This document shows, piece by piece, positions 25,533-36,693 of a stretch of DNA of 64,000 nt. The notes beneath the pieces were generated by a model that saw only the letters and a list, made by a program, of their open reading frames with translations, ran no database searches and had not been told where the DNA came from. The translations under genes were made by a program, and so were the position numbers. Source of the DNA: an uncultured Christensenella sp. (GTDB lineage: Bacteria > Bacillota > Clostridia > Christensenellales > Borkfalkiaceae); NCBI GenBank assembly GCA_910586245.1, contig CAJUFY010000002.1:290431-354430 (forward strand). Direction: 5' to 3'. Positions within the stretch are counted from its first letter, which is position 1, and every line of letters starts with the position of its first letter.

Positions 25533-26090
25533 ATGACGGATAACGGTGTTAGTAGCTACCGCCGATTCCTGCAAGGCGATAACCGCGCGCTCGAAGCGCT
25601 CATTCAAACGTACGGCGACCCGTTGTTGCGTTATATTTTCTGCTACGTAAAAGACTGCGCGGCAGCGGAAGACATCATGGAAGAAAGCTTTGCCGCGCTC
25701 ATCGTGCGGCGGAAACGGTTCGATCACGACGGCGCGCTCAAAGCGTATCTGTATCGGATCGCGCGCAATAAAAGCTTCGATTATCTTCGCGTAAGAAAGC
25801 GCTGCGATTGTTCGCTTACGGGTCTGGAATATCTGTTTGCGGAAGAGAGCGCCGAAGGACGGGTGCTTGCGCGGGAGCGCGACCGCCGCGTTTACGAACT
25901 GCTGCTCACGTTGCGCGAGGATTACCGCGCGGTACTCTATCTGACCTATTACGGCGGGCTTTCCGTCGAAGAGGTGGGTCGCGCGATGAAAAAGAATCGG
26001 AAACAGGTGTATAATCTTCTTGCAAGAGCCAAAGCGAATCTCAAAGAAAAACTAATCAAGGACGGGATCGGATATGAGAACGAATCGTGA
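25533..26090 (+). CDS. RNA polymerase ECF-type sigma factor
   Basis: A 185-residue sigma-70 family protein with region 2 (about 15-85, including AAEDIMEESFAAL and YLYRIARNKSFDYLR) and region 4 (about 120-175, with a helix-turn-helix around GLSVEEVGRAMKKNRKQVYNLLARA), and no region 3, as in ECF factors. AGGAGG lies 8 bases before the ATG. Its end overlaps the following membrane-anchored protein gene by 17 bases, the usual arrangement of an ECF factor with its regulator. The regulon cannot be inferred. Confidence 0.88.
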   Translation: MTDNGVSSYRRFLQGDNRALEALIQTYGDPLLRYIFCYVKDCAAAEDIMEESFAALIVRRKRFDHDGALKAYLYRIARNKSFDYLRVRKRCDCSLTGLEYLFAEESAEGRVLARERDRRVYELLLTLREDYRAVLYLTYYGGLSVEEVGRAMKKNRKQVYNLLARAKANLKEKLIKDGIGYENES

Positions 26091-27885
26091 ACGCGCCGAG
26101 CGTGTCATGCAAAAAGCTCGGGAAGAAAAAGCGCGCAGAGCGCGTAAGATCAAATTGGTTTCGGCGGTTGCGTGTCCGCTTGCGGTCGTTATGACGTTGG
26201 GGCTCGTGCTGTTCGTGCCTTACCAAGAGGGAAAAACGCTGAATCTTGCCAAGTATGCAGACAGCGAATACTATTCCGTAATCGAAAAACTGGGCGCCCT
26301 CACTTACGGGGAGCCCCGCAAAACGAATCGTTTCCAAAAATTGTTCGATCGGTTGTTTGCTTGCGGCGGGGCGGATGAAGGCATCGCGACGGCGCCGGGC
26401 ACGAACGAAAATTATCACGAAGTCACCGATAACCAGACGCAAGGCGTCATCGAAGGGGATCTGTTCAAGCGAAGCGACAAGTACGTTTATTACCTGAACG
26501 AATCGGAAAAAGGAGACCGATACGTTTTGCAGGCGTATTCGCTTGCGGGCGACAAATCGCAAAAAATATCCGAGTTTACGATTGCACCCGAAAAAAATAC
26601 TTCGTTCCGCGGCTACGGCGAAGACCGCGAACTGTATCTGAGCGCCGACTGCAAAACGGTTACCGTCGTTGCGTCCTGTTACGACGGGAAGAAAGGAATC
26701 CGTTACACGGCGGTGATCGGAATCGACGTTTCCGATCCGCAGCAAATGCGCGAGATCAACAGAAGCTATCTTTCGGGGATGTACGTTTCTTCGCGCACGG
26801 CGGGGGATAGCATGCTCGTCGTATCGAATTTTGCGGTCGACTGGAATCCCGATTTTTCGAACGAGTGGGAATATCTGCCGCAGACGGGCAGTCTGGACGC
26901 AATGCAAAGTCTTCCGCTTGAAAACATCGTTTGTCCCGAGGATACCGAACGCCCCGTTTACACCGTTATCTGCACCCTCGACACGCGTTCTTTCGAAGTG
27001 TCGGACAGCGTGGCGCTTCTCTCTTTTTCGGACGACGTGTATGTTTCGCAGAACAATCTTTATGCGTCGCGTTCCGTTCGGATCGCGACGGCGGAGGGAA
27101 ATGATTCCGATTACCGTGACGCGAGCGAAATCCGCCGCATCGCCTATTCGGAAGGGGATTTGGAACACTGCGGGACTTATCTGGTAAACGGTACGATTTT
27201 AAACCGTTATTGCATGGACGAGTACGAGGGCGTGCTCCGCGTATTTACGACGGCTTACGCCTTGGGGGACGATCGGCGCAGCGCGGATCTCACTTGTTTT
27301 CAGGTGCAGACGGGCGAACGGATCGCGTACGTTCCGCAGTTCGCGCCCACGGGCGAATCGGTGCAATCGGCAAGATTTTACGGCGATACGGCGTACGTTT
27401 GCACGGCGATCACGCACGCGGAACTCACCGATCCCGTATTCGCTTTTGATCTGAGCGACTACGAGCATATCACGTACGTAGATACGGGTACCATTCCCGG
27501 ATATTCGCTTTCGCTCACAAAGTTCAGCGGGGATACTTTGCTCGGCATCGGCTACGGCGAAAGGAGCAACGTGCTGAAAGTGGAGCTGTACCGCGAAAAC
27601 GATGCGGAAGTGCGTTCCGTTGCCGTATACGAAAAGAAAAACGTAATCTTTTCCCAAAAGTACAAAGCGTATTATATCGACCGCGAACGCGGACTGATCG
27701 GGCTGGGCGTTATATCGGGGGAAACTTCGCACTATCTCGTGCTGCGGTACGACGGTTACGAATTGGTTGAAATCGAAAGCGTCGAACTGGAGGGCGACCG
27801 CTATTTCGACGACCTGCGCGCCTGCACGGTCGAGGGTAATCTGTACTTGTTCGGCAGGAAAACGTTCCGCGTAATATCCGTTTAA
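26074..27885 (+). CDS. Membrane-anchored beta-propeller domain protein, probable regulator partner of the ECF sigma factor
   Basis: A 603-residue protein: a basic cytosolic N-terminus (about 1-26), one membrane helix (about 27-48), then a large extracellular part of the beta-propeller family PF09826 type (from about 115, with YVYYLN, VIGIDVSDP, and SGMYVSSR). Proteins of this family often follow ECF sigma genes in Clostridia. The start lies inside the sigma gene, so translation is coupled. Inference: the short cytosolic segment may hold the sigma factor and the propeller may sense an envelope signal; no classic anti-sigma (zinc ASD) motif is visible, so the role is unproven. A shared bidirectional terminator follows. 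Confidence 0.75.
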   Translation: MRTNRERAERVMQKAREEKARRARKIKLVSAVACPLAVVMTLGLVLFVPYQEGKTLNLAKYADSEYYSVIEKLGALTYGEPRKTNRFQKLFDRLFACGGADEGIATAPGTNENYHEVTDNQTQGVIEGDLFKRSDKYVYYLNESEKGDRYVLQAYSLAGDKSQKISEFTIAPEKNTSFRGYGEDRELYLSADCKTVTVVASCYDGKKGIRYTAVIGIDVSDPQQMREINRSYLSGMYVSSRTAGDSMLVVSNFAVDWNPDFSNEWEYLPQTGSLDAMQSLPLENIVCPEDTERPVYTVICTLDTRSFEVSDSVALLSFSDDVYVSQNNLYASRSVRIATAEGNDSDYRDASEIRRIAYSEGDLEHCGTYLVNGTILNRYCMDEYEGVLRVFTTAYALGDDRRSADLTCFQVQTGERIAYVPQFAPTGESVQSARFYGDTAYVCTAITHAELTDPVFAFDLSDYEHITYVDTGTIPGYSLSLTKFSGDTLLGIGYGERSNVLKVELYRENDAEVRSVAVYEKKNVIFSQKYKAYYIDRERGLIGLGVISGETSHYLVLRYDGYELVEIESVELEGDRYFDDLRACTVEGNLYLFGRKTFRVISV

Positions 27886-27890
27886 ACAAT

Positions 27891-27918
27891 AAAAAGCCGA
27901 GCGTTTGCTCGGCTTTTT
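27891..27918. terminator. Bidirectional terminator between convergent genes
   Basis: AAAAAGCCGAGC and GCTCGGCTTTTT form a perfect 12-bp stem with a GTTT loop; A and T runs allow function on both strands, for the propeller gene and for gpmI. Confidence 0.9.
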
Positions 27919-27928
27919 ATCATATGCG

Positions 27929-29485
27929 TTATTTTGCAAGTAAGCTTTTGCCCGTCATTTCCGCGGGAACGGGAAGTTCCATGATTTCGAGAAGGGTAGG
28001 GGCAAGGTCGGCAAGCACGCCGTCCTTTCTCAGGGTTGCGTCCTTGTATTCTTCGGAAATCAGTACGACGGGCACGGGGTTCGTCGTGTGCGCCGTAAAA
28101 GGGGAACCGTCCGTTTCGAGCAGTTTATCCGCGTTGCCGTGGTCTGCGGTCAGGAGCGCCGCGCCGTGCATGGAAAGGATTTTGTCGGTCACTTTCTTCA
28201 CGCACTCGTCCACGGTATGCACGGCTTTGACCGCCGCGGGAATCACACCCGTATGCCCGACCATGTCGCAGTTTGCGAAGTTCAAAATCATGACATCGTA
28301 TTCGCCGCCCGAAAGTTCCTCGAGTACCTTATCGGTTACTTCGTACGCGCTCATTTCGGGCTGCAGGTCGTAAGTGGCGACTTTGGGGGAATTGACGAGC
28401 ACGCGGATTTCGTTTTCGTTGGGCTCTTCCACGCCGCCGTTGAAGAAGAACGTGACATGCGCGTATTTTTCCGTTTCGGCAATGCGAAGCTGTTTCTTAC
28501 CGAGTTTTGCAAGATATTCGCCGAGCGTGTTGTCCATGCTCTGTTTGGGGAAGGCGATTTCCAGCCCTTCGAAGCCTGCGTCGTAGACGGTAAAGCATAC
28601 GTATTCGGGATGCAGGTAACCCGTCTTGCGTTCGAACGCCGTTCCTTTGGGTACGGTAAATTCTTTCTGCGAAAAGGCGCGTGTGATTTCGCGCGCGCGG
28701 TCGGGGCGGAAGTTGAAGAATACGATTGCGTCGCCCTCTTCCACCAGCGCGACGGGCTTTCCGTTTTCAACGACGTTCGTGGGAAGCACGAATTCGTCCG
28801 TCACGCCCGCCGCATACGATTCTTCCAGCGCCTTCACGGGGTCTTCCGCATGTACGCCGTTCCCGAGCGTGAGCATGTCGTACGCTTTTTCGACGCGGTC
28901 CCAGTTGTTGTCGCGGTCCATCGCGTAATATCTGCCCGAAAGGGAAGCGATTTTTCCGTAGCCGAGTTCGCCGATTTTCGCCTGTAACGCTTTTACGAAT
29001 TCAACGCCCGAAGTGGGGGAAACGTCGCGCCCGTCCATAAAGCAGTGGACGTACGTTTCGGGTACGGCGTACTCTTTCGCCATTTTCAAAAGCGCGTACA
29101 GGTGCGTGACGTGGCTGTGCACGCCGCCGTCCGAAAGCAGCCCCCACAGGTGCAGTTTCTTGTTGAAAAACTTCGCGCGTTCCATCGCTTTCAACAGCGC
29201 GGGATTGTGGGCGAAAGAGCCGTCTTCGATCGCTTTGGTGATCTTCGTCAGATCCTGATAGACGATTCTGCCCGCGCCGATGTTCAGATGGCCGACTTCG
29301 GAGTTGCCCATCTGTCCGTCGGGAAGTCCGACCGAAAGTCCGCTTGCGCCCAGCGTTGCGGAAGGGTAGTTTTGAATGAGTTCGTTTACGTATTTGCTGC
29401 CGTCCAGCGTGATCGCGTTGCCCGCGTCCGCTGCGTTCAGCCCGTAACCGTCCATAATGATGATTGCATAAGGTTTTTTGTTCAT
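27929..29485 (-). CDS. gpmI: 2,3-bisphosphoglycerate-independent phosphoglycerate mutase
   Basis: A 518-residue metalloenzyme interconverting 3- and 2-phosphoglycerate in glycolysis. The alkaline-phosphatase-like signature IIMDGYGLN with the metal-binding aspartate is at the N-terminus, the nucleophile serine lies in GQMGNSEVGH (near residue 61), and the metal ligands in LLTADHGNADKL near 455. Length matches the family. GAGGT precedes the ATG. It is the second gene of a tpiA-gpmI transcript, 39 bases after tpiA. Confidence 0.95.
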   Translation of the reverse strand: MNKKPYAIIIMDGYGLNAADAGNAITLDGSKYVNELIQNYPSATLGASGLSVGLPDGQMGNSEVGHLNIGAGRIVYQDLTKITKAIEDGSFAHNPALLKAMERAKFFNKKLHLWGLLSDGGVHSHVTHLYALLKMAKEYAVPETYVHCFMDGRDVSPTSGVEFVKALQAKIGELGYGKIASLSGRYYAMDRDNNWDRVEKAYDMLTLGNGVHAEDPVKALEESYAAGVTDEFVLPTNVVENGKPVALVEEGDAIVFFNFRPDRAREITRAFSQKEFTVPKGTAFERKTGYLHPEYVCFTVYDAGFEGLEIAFPKQSMDNTLGEYLAKLGKKQLRIAETEKYAHVTFFFNGGVEEPNENEIRVLVNSPKVATYDLQPEMSAYEVTDKVLEELSGGEYDVMILNFANCDMVGHTGVIPAAVKAVHTVDECVKKVTDKILSMHGAALLTADHGNADKLLETDGSPFTAHTTNPVPVVLISEEYKDATLRKDGVLADLAPTLLEIMELPVPAEMTGKSLLAK

Positions 29486-29524
29486 GTCGGGATGACCTCG
29501 TACTTTATTTCGCGTGGCGTGCGA

Positions 29525-30301
29525 TTACAGCAAATCTTTGCTCAGCTTTACGCCGCCTTTGTCGTAATTTACGATTGCGGAAAAGTCGGGCGCTTTCAGC
29601 GACGCGCCGCCGATCAGTCCGCCGTCGATTTCGGGCATTGCCATCAGTTGTTTGCAGTTGCCTGCGTTCATCGAACCGCCGTACTGAATGCGTACTTTTT
29701 CGGCGCATTTGGGGCAGAAGGTTTCCGCGACTTTTTTACGGATGTAGCCGATGGTTTCGTTCGCCTGTTCCGCGGTCGCCGTTTTGCCGGTGCCGATCGC
29801 CCATACCGGTTCGTATGCAATGACGATCGTCGAAATATCTTCGATGCCCTTCATGCCTTCCGTGATCTGTCTGTCAAGCACTTCTTCCGTTTTGCCCGTT
29901 TCGCGCTCGTCGAGCGTTTCGCCGATGCAGACGATCGGAATCAGCCCTGCGTTCAGCGCGGCAAGCGTGCGCTTGTTGACCGTTTCGTCCGTTTCGCCAA
30001 AATACTGGCGGCGTTCGCTGTGCCCGATGATCACGTATTTCACGCCGTACTCTTTGAGCATGTCGGCGGAAATTTCGCCCGTGTACGCGCCTTTTTCCGC
30101 GAAGTGCACGTTCTGTGCGCCGAGGGCGATATTGCTGCCTGCAAGCGCTTCCGCAACCGCGGGAATATTGATAGCGGGAACGCATACCACGACTTCGCAG
30201 TTTGCATTCTCTACGAGCGGACGAAGTTCTTTTACGAGCGAAACGCCCTGTTTCGCCGTGTTGTTCATTTTCCAGTTTCCTGCAATAATAGGTTTGCGCA
30301 T
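29525..30301 (-). CDS. tpiA: Triosephosphate isomerase
   Basis: A 258-residue TIM-barrel enzyme interconverting dihydroxyacetone phosphate and glyceraldehyde 3-phosphate. The start IIAGNWKMN, the catalytic histidine in IIGHSERR, and the catalytic glutamate in VIAYEPVWAIGTGKTAT are all present, as is the C-terminal GGASLKAPDF. CAGGAG precedes the ATG. It has its own promoter after the pgk terminator, so pgk and tpiA-gpmI can be transcribed separately. Confidence 0.96.
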   Translation of the reverse strand: MRKPIIAGNWKMNNTAKQGVSLVKELRPLVENANCEVVVCVPAINIPAVAEALAGSNIALGAQNVHFAEKGAYTGEISADMLKEYGVKYVIIGHSERRQYFGETDETVNKRTLAALNAGLIPIVCIGETLDERETGKTEEVLDRQITEGMKGIEDISTIVIAYEPVWAIGTGKTATAEQANETIGYIRKKVAETFCPKCAEKVRIQYGGSMNAGNCKQLMAMPEIDGGLIGGASLKAPDFSAIVNYDKGGVKLSKDLL

Positions 30302-30330
30302 AAAAAACTCCTGTAAAATTTTTTTCTTTT

Positions 30331-30359
30331 ATTATATCACAAACGAAACGGAATGGCAA
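30331..30359 (-). promoter_or_regulatory. Promoter of tpiA-gpmI
   Basis: On the minus strand TTGCCA (30359-30354), 17-base spacer, TATAAT (30336-30331), about 30 bases before the tpiA start. Confidence 0.75.
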
Positions 30360-30407
30360 TGCGTGAAAGGAGGTTTTAAAAAATTTTTCGCCCCGCACGC
30401 AAGCCGT

Positions 30408-30441
30408 AAAAAAGCGTCCGCAGACGTATGTCCGCGGACGC
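30408..30441 (-). terminator. Intrinsic terminator of pgk
   Basis: On the minus strand GCGTCCGCGGAC and GTCTGCGGACGC form a 12-bp stem with one mismatch and an ATAC loop, followed by six T. Confidence 0.8.
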
Positions 30442-30454
30442 ATCCGTTTGAATT

Positions 30455-31762
30455 TCAGTTCTTTTCGTTGAGGCAGGCGATGCCGGGGAGCACTTTTCCT
30501 TCGAACAGTTCGAGGGAAGCGCCGCCGCCCGTGGAGATGTGCGTGATCTTATCCGCAAATCCGAGCTGCGCGCAAGCCGCCGCGCTGTCGCCGCCGCCGA
30601 CGATGGTCGTCGCGCCCTGCGCGTCCGCAAGCGCCTGCGCCACCGCGATCGTACCCTTTGCGAGGACGGGGTTTTCGAACACGCCCATCGGGCCGTTCCA
30701 GATCACCGTCTTTGCGCTCTTTACTTTATCCGCAAACAGTTTTCTGGTCTGTTCGCCGATGTCGAGCCCCATGCTGTCGGCAGGGATTTCGCAGGAAGCG
30801 ACCGTGGTCACGTCGATCGGCGCGTCGATCGGATCGGGGAAGGATTTCGCTACGACGGTGTCTACGGGAAGAAGCAGTTCTTTGCCCGCGGCTTTCGCTT
30901 TCGCGATCATTTCTTTGCAGTAATCGATCTTTTCGTCGTCTACGAGCGAAGTGCCGATGCTGCCGCCTTGCGCCTTGATGAAGGTGTACGCCATGCCGCC
31001 GCCGATGATGAGCGTGTCGCATTTTTCTAACAGATTGGAAATTACGTTCAGCTTGTCGGCAACCTTTGCGCCGCCCAGAATGGCAACGAAGGGGTGTACG
31101 GGACGTTCGAGAGAATCCGCCATGACCGAAAGTTCTTTTTCGATCAGGAAACCGCACGCCGCAGTGTTGACGAGCCCGTATTCTACGATTGCCGCCGTCG
31201 AAGCGTGGGAACGGTGCGCCGTGCCGAACGCGTCGTTCACGTAAACGTCGCAGTAAGAGGCGAGTTTTTTGCAGAATTCAAGGTCTTTCTTTTCTTCTTC
31301 CCAGTGGAAGCGAAGATTTTCGAGCAGAACGCATTCGCCTTCTTTGCACGCCGCGACTTTCGCCTGCGCGTCCGCGCCGACTACGTCGGTTGCGAAAGCG
31401 ACCTTGTTGCCGAGCAGTTCGTTGAGGCGTTTTGCGACGGGCGCAAGGGTGAGCTTTTTGGGCTCGTCCTTTTTAGCTTTTTCGATGATCGCTTCCGCCG
31501 TGGTTTCGCCCGCATCTACCTTTTTCTTATCTTTTTTATTGAGTTTTACTTCGTCCGAAAAGATGGAGTGGGGCTTGCCCATGTGAGAGCAAAGGGTGAT
31601 CTTCGCGCCCTGTTCCATTAAGTATTTGATGGTGGGCAGCGCGCCGATGATACGGTTTTCGTCGGTGATTACGCCGTCTTTCATCGGTACGTTGAAGTCG
31701 CAGCGTACGAGTACGCGCTTTCCTTTCAGATCTTTCAGATCTTTTACGGTCATTTTGTTCAT
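30455..31762 (-). CDS. pgk: Phosphoglycerate kinase with an internal insertion
   Basis: A 435-residue glycolytic enzyme making ATP from 1,3-bisphosphoglycerate. Family motifs: [11 protein letters not shown] near the N-terminus, [10 protein letters not shown] near 228, and the C-terminal [15 protein letters not shown]. It is about 40 residues longer than the usual length of about 395: an extra lysine-rich segment lies between CSHMGKP (near 60) and APVAKRL (near 108), where most enzymes have a short loop. The insertion is in frame with normal codon use. GGAG precedes ATG 31762. Transcribed from a strong promoter divergent from the str operon. Confidence 0.95.
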   Translation of the reverse strand: MNKMTVKDLKDLKGKRVLVRCDFNVPMKDGVITDENRIIGALPTIKYLMEQGAKITLCSHMGKPHSIFSDEVKLNKKDKKKVDAGETTAEAIIEKAKKDEPKKLTLAPVAKRLNELLGNKVAFATDVVGADAQAKVAACKEGECVLLENLRFHWEEEKKDLEFCKKLASYCDVYVNDAFGTAHRSHASTAAIVEYGLVNTAACGFLIEKELSVMADSLERPVHPFVAILGGAKVADKLNVISNLLEKCDTLIIGGGMAYTFIKAQGGSIGTSLVDDEKIDYCKEMIAKAKAAGKELLLPVDTVVAKSFPDPIDAPIDVTTVASCEIPADSMGLDIGEQTRKLFADKVKSAKTVIWNGPMGVFENPVLAKGTIAVAQALADAQGATTIVGGGDSAAACAQLGFADKITHISTGGGASLELFEGKVLPGIACLNEKN

Positions 31763-31796
31763 GTTTGTTTCTCCTTATTTTGGAAATTCCGAAACT

Positions 31797-31825
31797 ATCA
31801 TAATGCTTTTTGCGTATTTTGTCAA
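31797..31825 (-). promoter_or_regulatory. Promoter of pgk
   Basis: On the minus strand TTGACA (31825-31820), 17-base spacer, TATGAT (31802-31797), 35 bases before the pgk start. Confidence 0.75.
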
Positions 31826-31889
31826 TCCTTTGATGGAAAATCGGGCGTGAAAATTCCCTACTTTTTTCACGAAAAGGCGGGAATTTCGT

Positions 31890-31919
31890 TTGACAAAAGG
31901 CTTGCGTATTTGGTAGAAT
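31890..31919 (+). promoter_or_regulatory. Promoter of the str operon (rpsL-rpsG-fusA)
   Basis: TTGACA (31890-31895), 18-base spacer, TAGAAT (31914-31919). The transcript would carry a leader of about 115 bases. Confidence 0.7.
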
Positions 31920-31930
31920 AAGACTTGCCT

Positions 31931-31965
31931 GTAAAAGGGCGTTGTTTTTTGTTGCGCCTTTTTAC
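31931..31965 (+). promoter_or_regulatory. Hairpin in the rpsL leader
   Basis: GTAAAAGGGCG (31931-31941) pairs with CGCCTTTTTAC (31955-31965) through 11 bp with one G-T, around a 13-base U-rich loop. It begins a few bases after the predicted transcription start. A role in mRNA stability or regulation is possible but unproven. Confidence 0.45.
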
Positions 31966-32039
31966 AATCAGGACATGCTTCTTGCAGCCGTTTACGGCTT
32001 AGAGAATATTCCGAAAATAAGTACAAGGAGGAGTAAGAA

Positions 32040-32411
<372 letters not shown>

Positions 32412-32638
32412 GATCGGTCGAAAGGCTGTCCGTTTGCGCCTGAGCGCGTGAACGAAAACGTTTTACCTACTTATTTCGGAATATTACCCGAAGAAGTAGG
32501 CAGTATTCCCGCAAAGGGAAGAAGGTTTGCTACTTTGGTTTATATCAAAGCAAGCAATAGCTTTACTGAAGGGTGGCTTTTCGATTCGGAAAAGCCCTCG
32601 CGGCGGAGCCGCAAACTACTAAAAAGGAGGATACTCAC
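32412..32638 (+). promoter_or_regulatory. Structured rpsL-rpsG intercistronic region
   Basis: This 227-base gap is long for a str operon and holds no convincing gene. Three hairpins are visible: CCTACTT/AAGTAGG (32466-32500) extended by further pairs, GGCTTTTC/GGAAAAGCC (32575-32596), and GCGGC/GCCGC (32600-32612), the last ending 14 bases before the strong AAAAAGGAGG of rpsG. In E. coli, S7 represses its own operon by binding the S12-S7 intercistronic RNA, so a similar control element is a reasonable guess. Confidence 0.45.
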
Positions 32639-33109
32639 ATGCCCAGAAGAGGGAAAATTCCCAAGAGAGACGTATTACCCGATCCTATGTACGGCAGCAA
32701 AGTCGTTACGAAGCTGATCAATCAGATCATGCTCGACGGCGAAAAGAGCGTCGCGCAGAAAATCGTTTACGATGCGTTCGCTTATATGGGAGAAAAATTA
32801 AACAACGATCCGATGGAGATCTTTAAACAGGCGCTTGCAAACATTACGCCTATGGTCGAAGTCAAAGCGAGACGCGTAGGCGGCGCGAACTATCAGGTTC
32901 CCGTCGAAATCCGTCCCGAACGCCGTCAGACGCTTGCGATCCGCTGGCTCGTGATCAATACGAGAAAGCGCAGCGAGCGCGAGATGAGCAAAAAACTCGC
33001 CGCCGAACTGATGGACGCCTACAACAACACGGGCGGTTCGGTTAAGAAGAAGGAGGATACGCACAGAATGGCGGAAGCGAACAAGGCGTTCGCGCACTTC
33101 AGATTCTGA
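32639..33109 (+). CDS. rpsG: 30S ribosomal protein S7
   Basis: A 156-residue primary 16S rRNA-binding protein that nucleates the 30S head. [20 protein letters not shown] and the C-terminal [15 protein letters not shown] match the family, and the length is standard. ATG 32639 follows AAAAAGGAGG with 9 bases between; the longer upstream frame is not translated sequence. The fusA start is 12 bases downstream. Confidence 0.97.
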   Translation: MPRRGKIPKRDVLPDPMYGSKVVTKLINQIMLDGEKSVAQKIVYDAFAYMGEKLNNDPMEIFKQALANITPMVEVKARRVGGANYQVPVEIRPERRQTLAIRWLVINTRKRSEREMSKKLAAELMDAYNNTGGSVKKKEDTHRMAEANKAFAHFRF

Positions 33110-33121
33110 GCGGAATAACCT

Positions 33122-35206
<2,085 letters not shown>

Positions 35207-35263
35207 AACGGCGCAATCGACCGGGAAAAACGGTAAAAATTAAAAAAATTTGTTGCAAAGTAT

Positions 35264-35292
35264 TTGCAAAATTTTTCCTGATCGGTTATAAT
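35264..35292 (+). promoter_or_regulatory. Separate promoter of tuf
   Basis: TTGCAA (35264-35269), 17-base spacer, TATAAT (35287-35292), about 113 bases before the tuf start. No terminator is visible between fusA and this promoter, so tuf may also receive read-through. Confidence 0.75.
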
Positions 35293-35405
35293 ATTAGGCG
35301 TTAAGCGTAACAGCTTATTATCATTGTTTGATAAGATAGCTGCGCATCCGATGAAACATTCGGAAAAAGTTATCAAAATTATAAAAAAATCGGAGGAATC
35401 TCAAA

Positions 35406-36623
35406 ATGGCAAAGGCAAAATTCGACAGAAGCAAGCCCCACGTTAACATTGGTACCGTCGGACACGTTGACCACGGTAAAACCACTTTGACCGCAGCTAT
35501 CACCATGGTTATGGCATGCAAAGGTCAGGCTCAGAAGATGCGTTACGACGAAATCGATAAGGCACCCGAAGAGAAAGCACGCGGAATTACGATTAACACC
35601 GCGCACGTTGAGTATGAAACGGACAAGCGCCACTACGCGCACGTTGACTGCCCCGGACACGCGGACTACGTTAAGAACATGATCACGGGCGCTGCCCAGA
35701 TGGACGGCGCGATTCTCGTCGTTGCTGCGACCGACGGTCCTATGCCCCAGACCCGCGAGCACATTCTGCTTGCCCGTCAGGTAGGCGTTCCCTACATCGT
35801 AGTATTCATGAACAAGTGCGACCAGCTCGACGATCCCGAATTGCTCGAACTCGTTGAAATGGAAATCAGAGAGCTGCTCAGCTCCTACGAATTCCCCGGC
35901 GACGATATTCCGATCATCAAGGGTTCCGCGCTCAAAGCGCTTGAAAAAGCGACGAGCGGCGCTTCCAACGAAGAAGTTCTTGCGGCTCCCGAATGCCAGT
36001 GCATTATCGAGCTCATGAACACGATCGACGGCTACATTCCTACGCCTGAACGCGACGACAAGAAGCCTTTCCTTCTTCCCGTCGAGGACGTTTTCACCAT
36101 CTCCGGCCGCGGCACCGTTGCTACGGGCAGAGTTGAAAGAGGCGTTGCGCACGTCGGCGAACCCGCTGAAATCGTTGGTTTGATCGAAAAACCCAAGACC
36201 ACGACCATCACCGGTCTCGAAATGTTCCACAAACAGCTCGAAGAAGCTATGGCGGGCGATAACGTCGGCGCGCTTCTCCGCGGCATCAACAGAACGGATA
36301 TCGAGAAAGGGCAGGTTATCGCGAAACCCGGCACCGTTCCCACCGCTCAGAAATTCGAAGCGCAGGTTTACGTGCTTACGAAGGACGAAGGCGGCCGTCA
36401 CACGGCGTTCTTCAACCACTACCGTCCTCAGTTCTTCATCAGAACGACCGACGTTACGGGTTCGATCGAGCTTCCCGCAGGCGTAGAAATGGTTATGCCC
36501 GGCGACCACGTAACCCTGACCGTTGACCTCATCAAGCCGGTTGCAATCGAAGAAGGTCTTCGTTTCGCAATCCGTGAAGGCGGCAGAACGGTTGGTTCGG
36601 GCGTCGTTTCCAAGATTCTCTAA
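35406..36623 (+). CDS. tuf: Elongation factor Tu
   Basis: A 405-residue GTPase delivering aminoacyl-tRNA to the ribosome. [19 protein letters not shown] (P-loop), [14 protein letters not shown] (switch I), [15 protein letters not shown] and NKCDQLDD are present, followed by the two beta-barrel domains ending [14 protein letters not shown]. The length is slightly above the usual 394-400. The codon set is narrow, as expected for a highly expressed gene. GGAGG precedes the ATG, and a strong terminator follows. Confidence 0.97.
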   Translation: MAKAKFDRSKPHVNIGTVGHVDHGKTTLTAAITMVMACKGQAQKMRYDEIDKAPEEKARGITINTAHVEYETDKRHYAHVDCPGHADYVKNMITGAAQMDGAILVVAATDGPMPQTREHILLARQVGVPYIVVFMNKCDQLDDPELLELVEMEIRELLSSYEFPGDDIPIIKGSALKALEKATSGASNEEVLAAPECQCIIELMNTIDGYIPTPERDDKKPFLLPVEDVFTISGRGTVATGRVERGVAHVGEPAEIVGLIEKPKTTTITGLEMFHKQLEEAMAGDNVGALLRGINRTDIEKGQVIAKPGTVPTAQKFEAQVYVLTKDEGGRHTAFFNHYRPQFFIRTTDVTGSIELPAGVEMVMPGDHVTLTVDLIKPVAIEEGLRFAIREGGRTVGSGVVSKIL

Positions 36624-36638
36624 TCTGAACCGAAAAAC

Positions 36639-36667
36639 AAAAGCACAGCTTCGGCTGTGCTTTTTTT
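36639..36667 (+). terminator. Intrinsic terminator of tuf
   Basis: AAAAGCACAGC and GCTGTGC with flanking T form a stable stem closed by a TTCG tetraloop, followed by seven T. Confidence 0.9.
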
Positions 36668-36693
36668 CGTAGAAAAACGCGCATACTGCGGGT

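Noticed and set aside
32448..32717. An 89-codon frame in the rpsL-rpsG spacer
   Set aside because: It has no ribosome binding site, overlaps the start of rpsG and its translation looks random; hairpins explain the spacer better.
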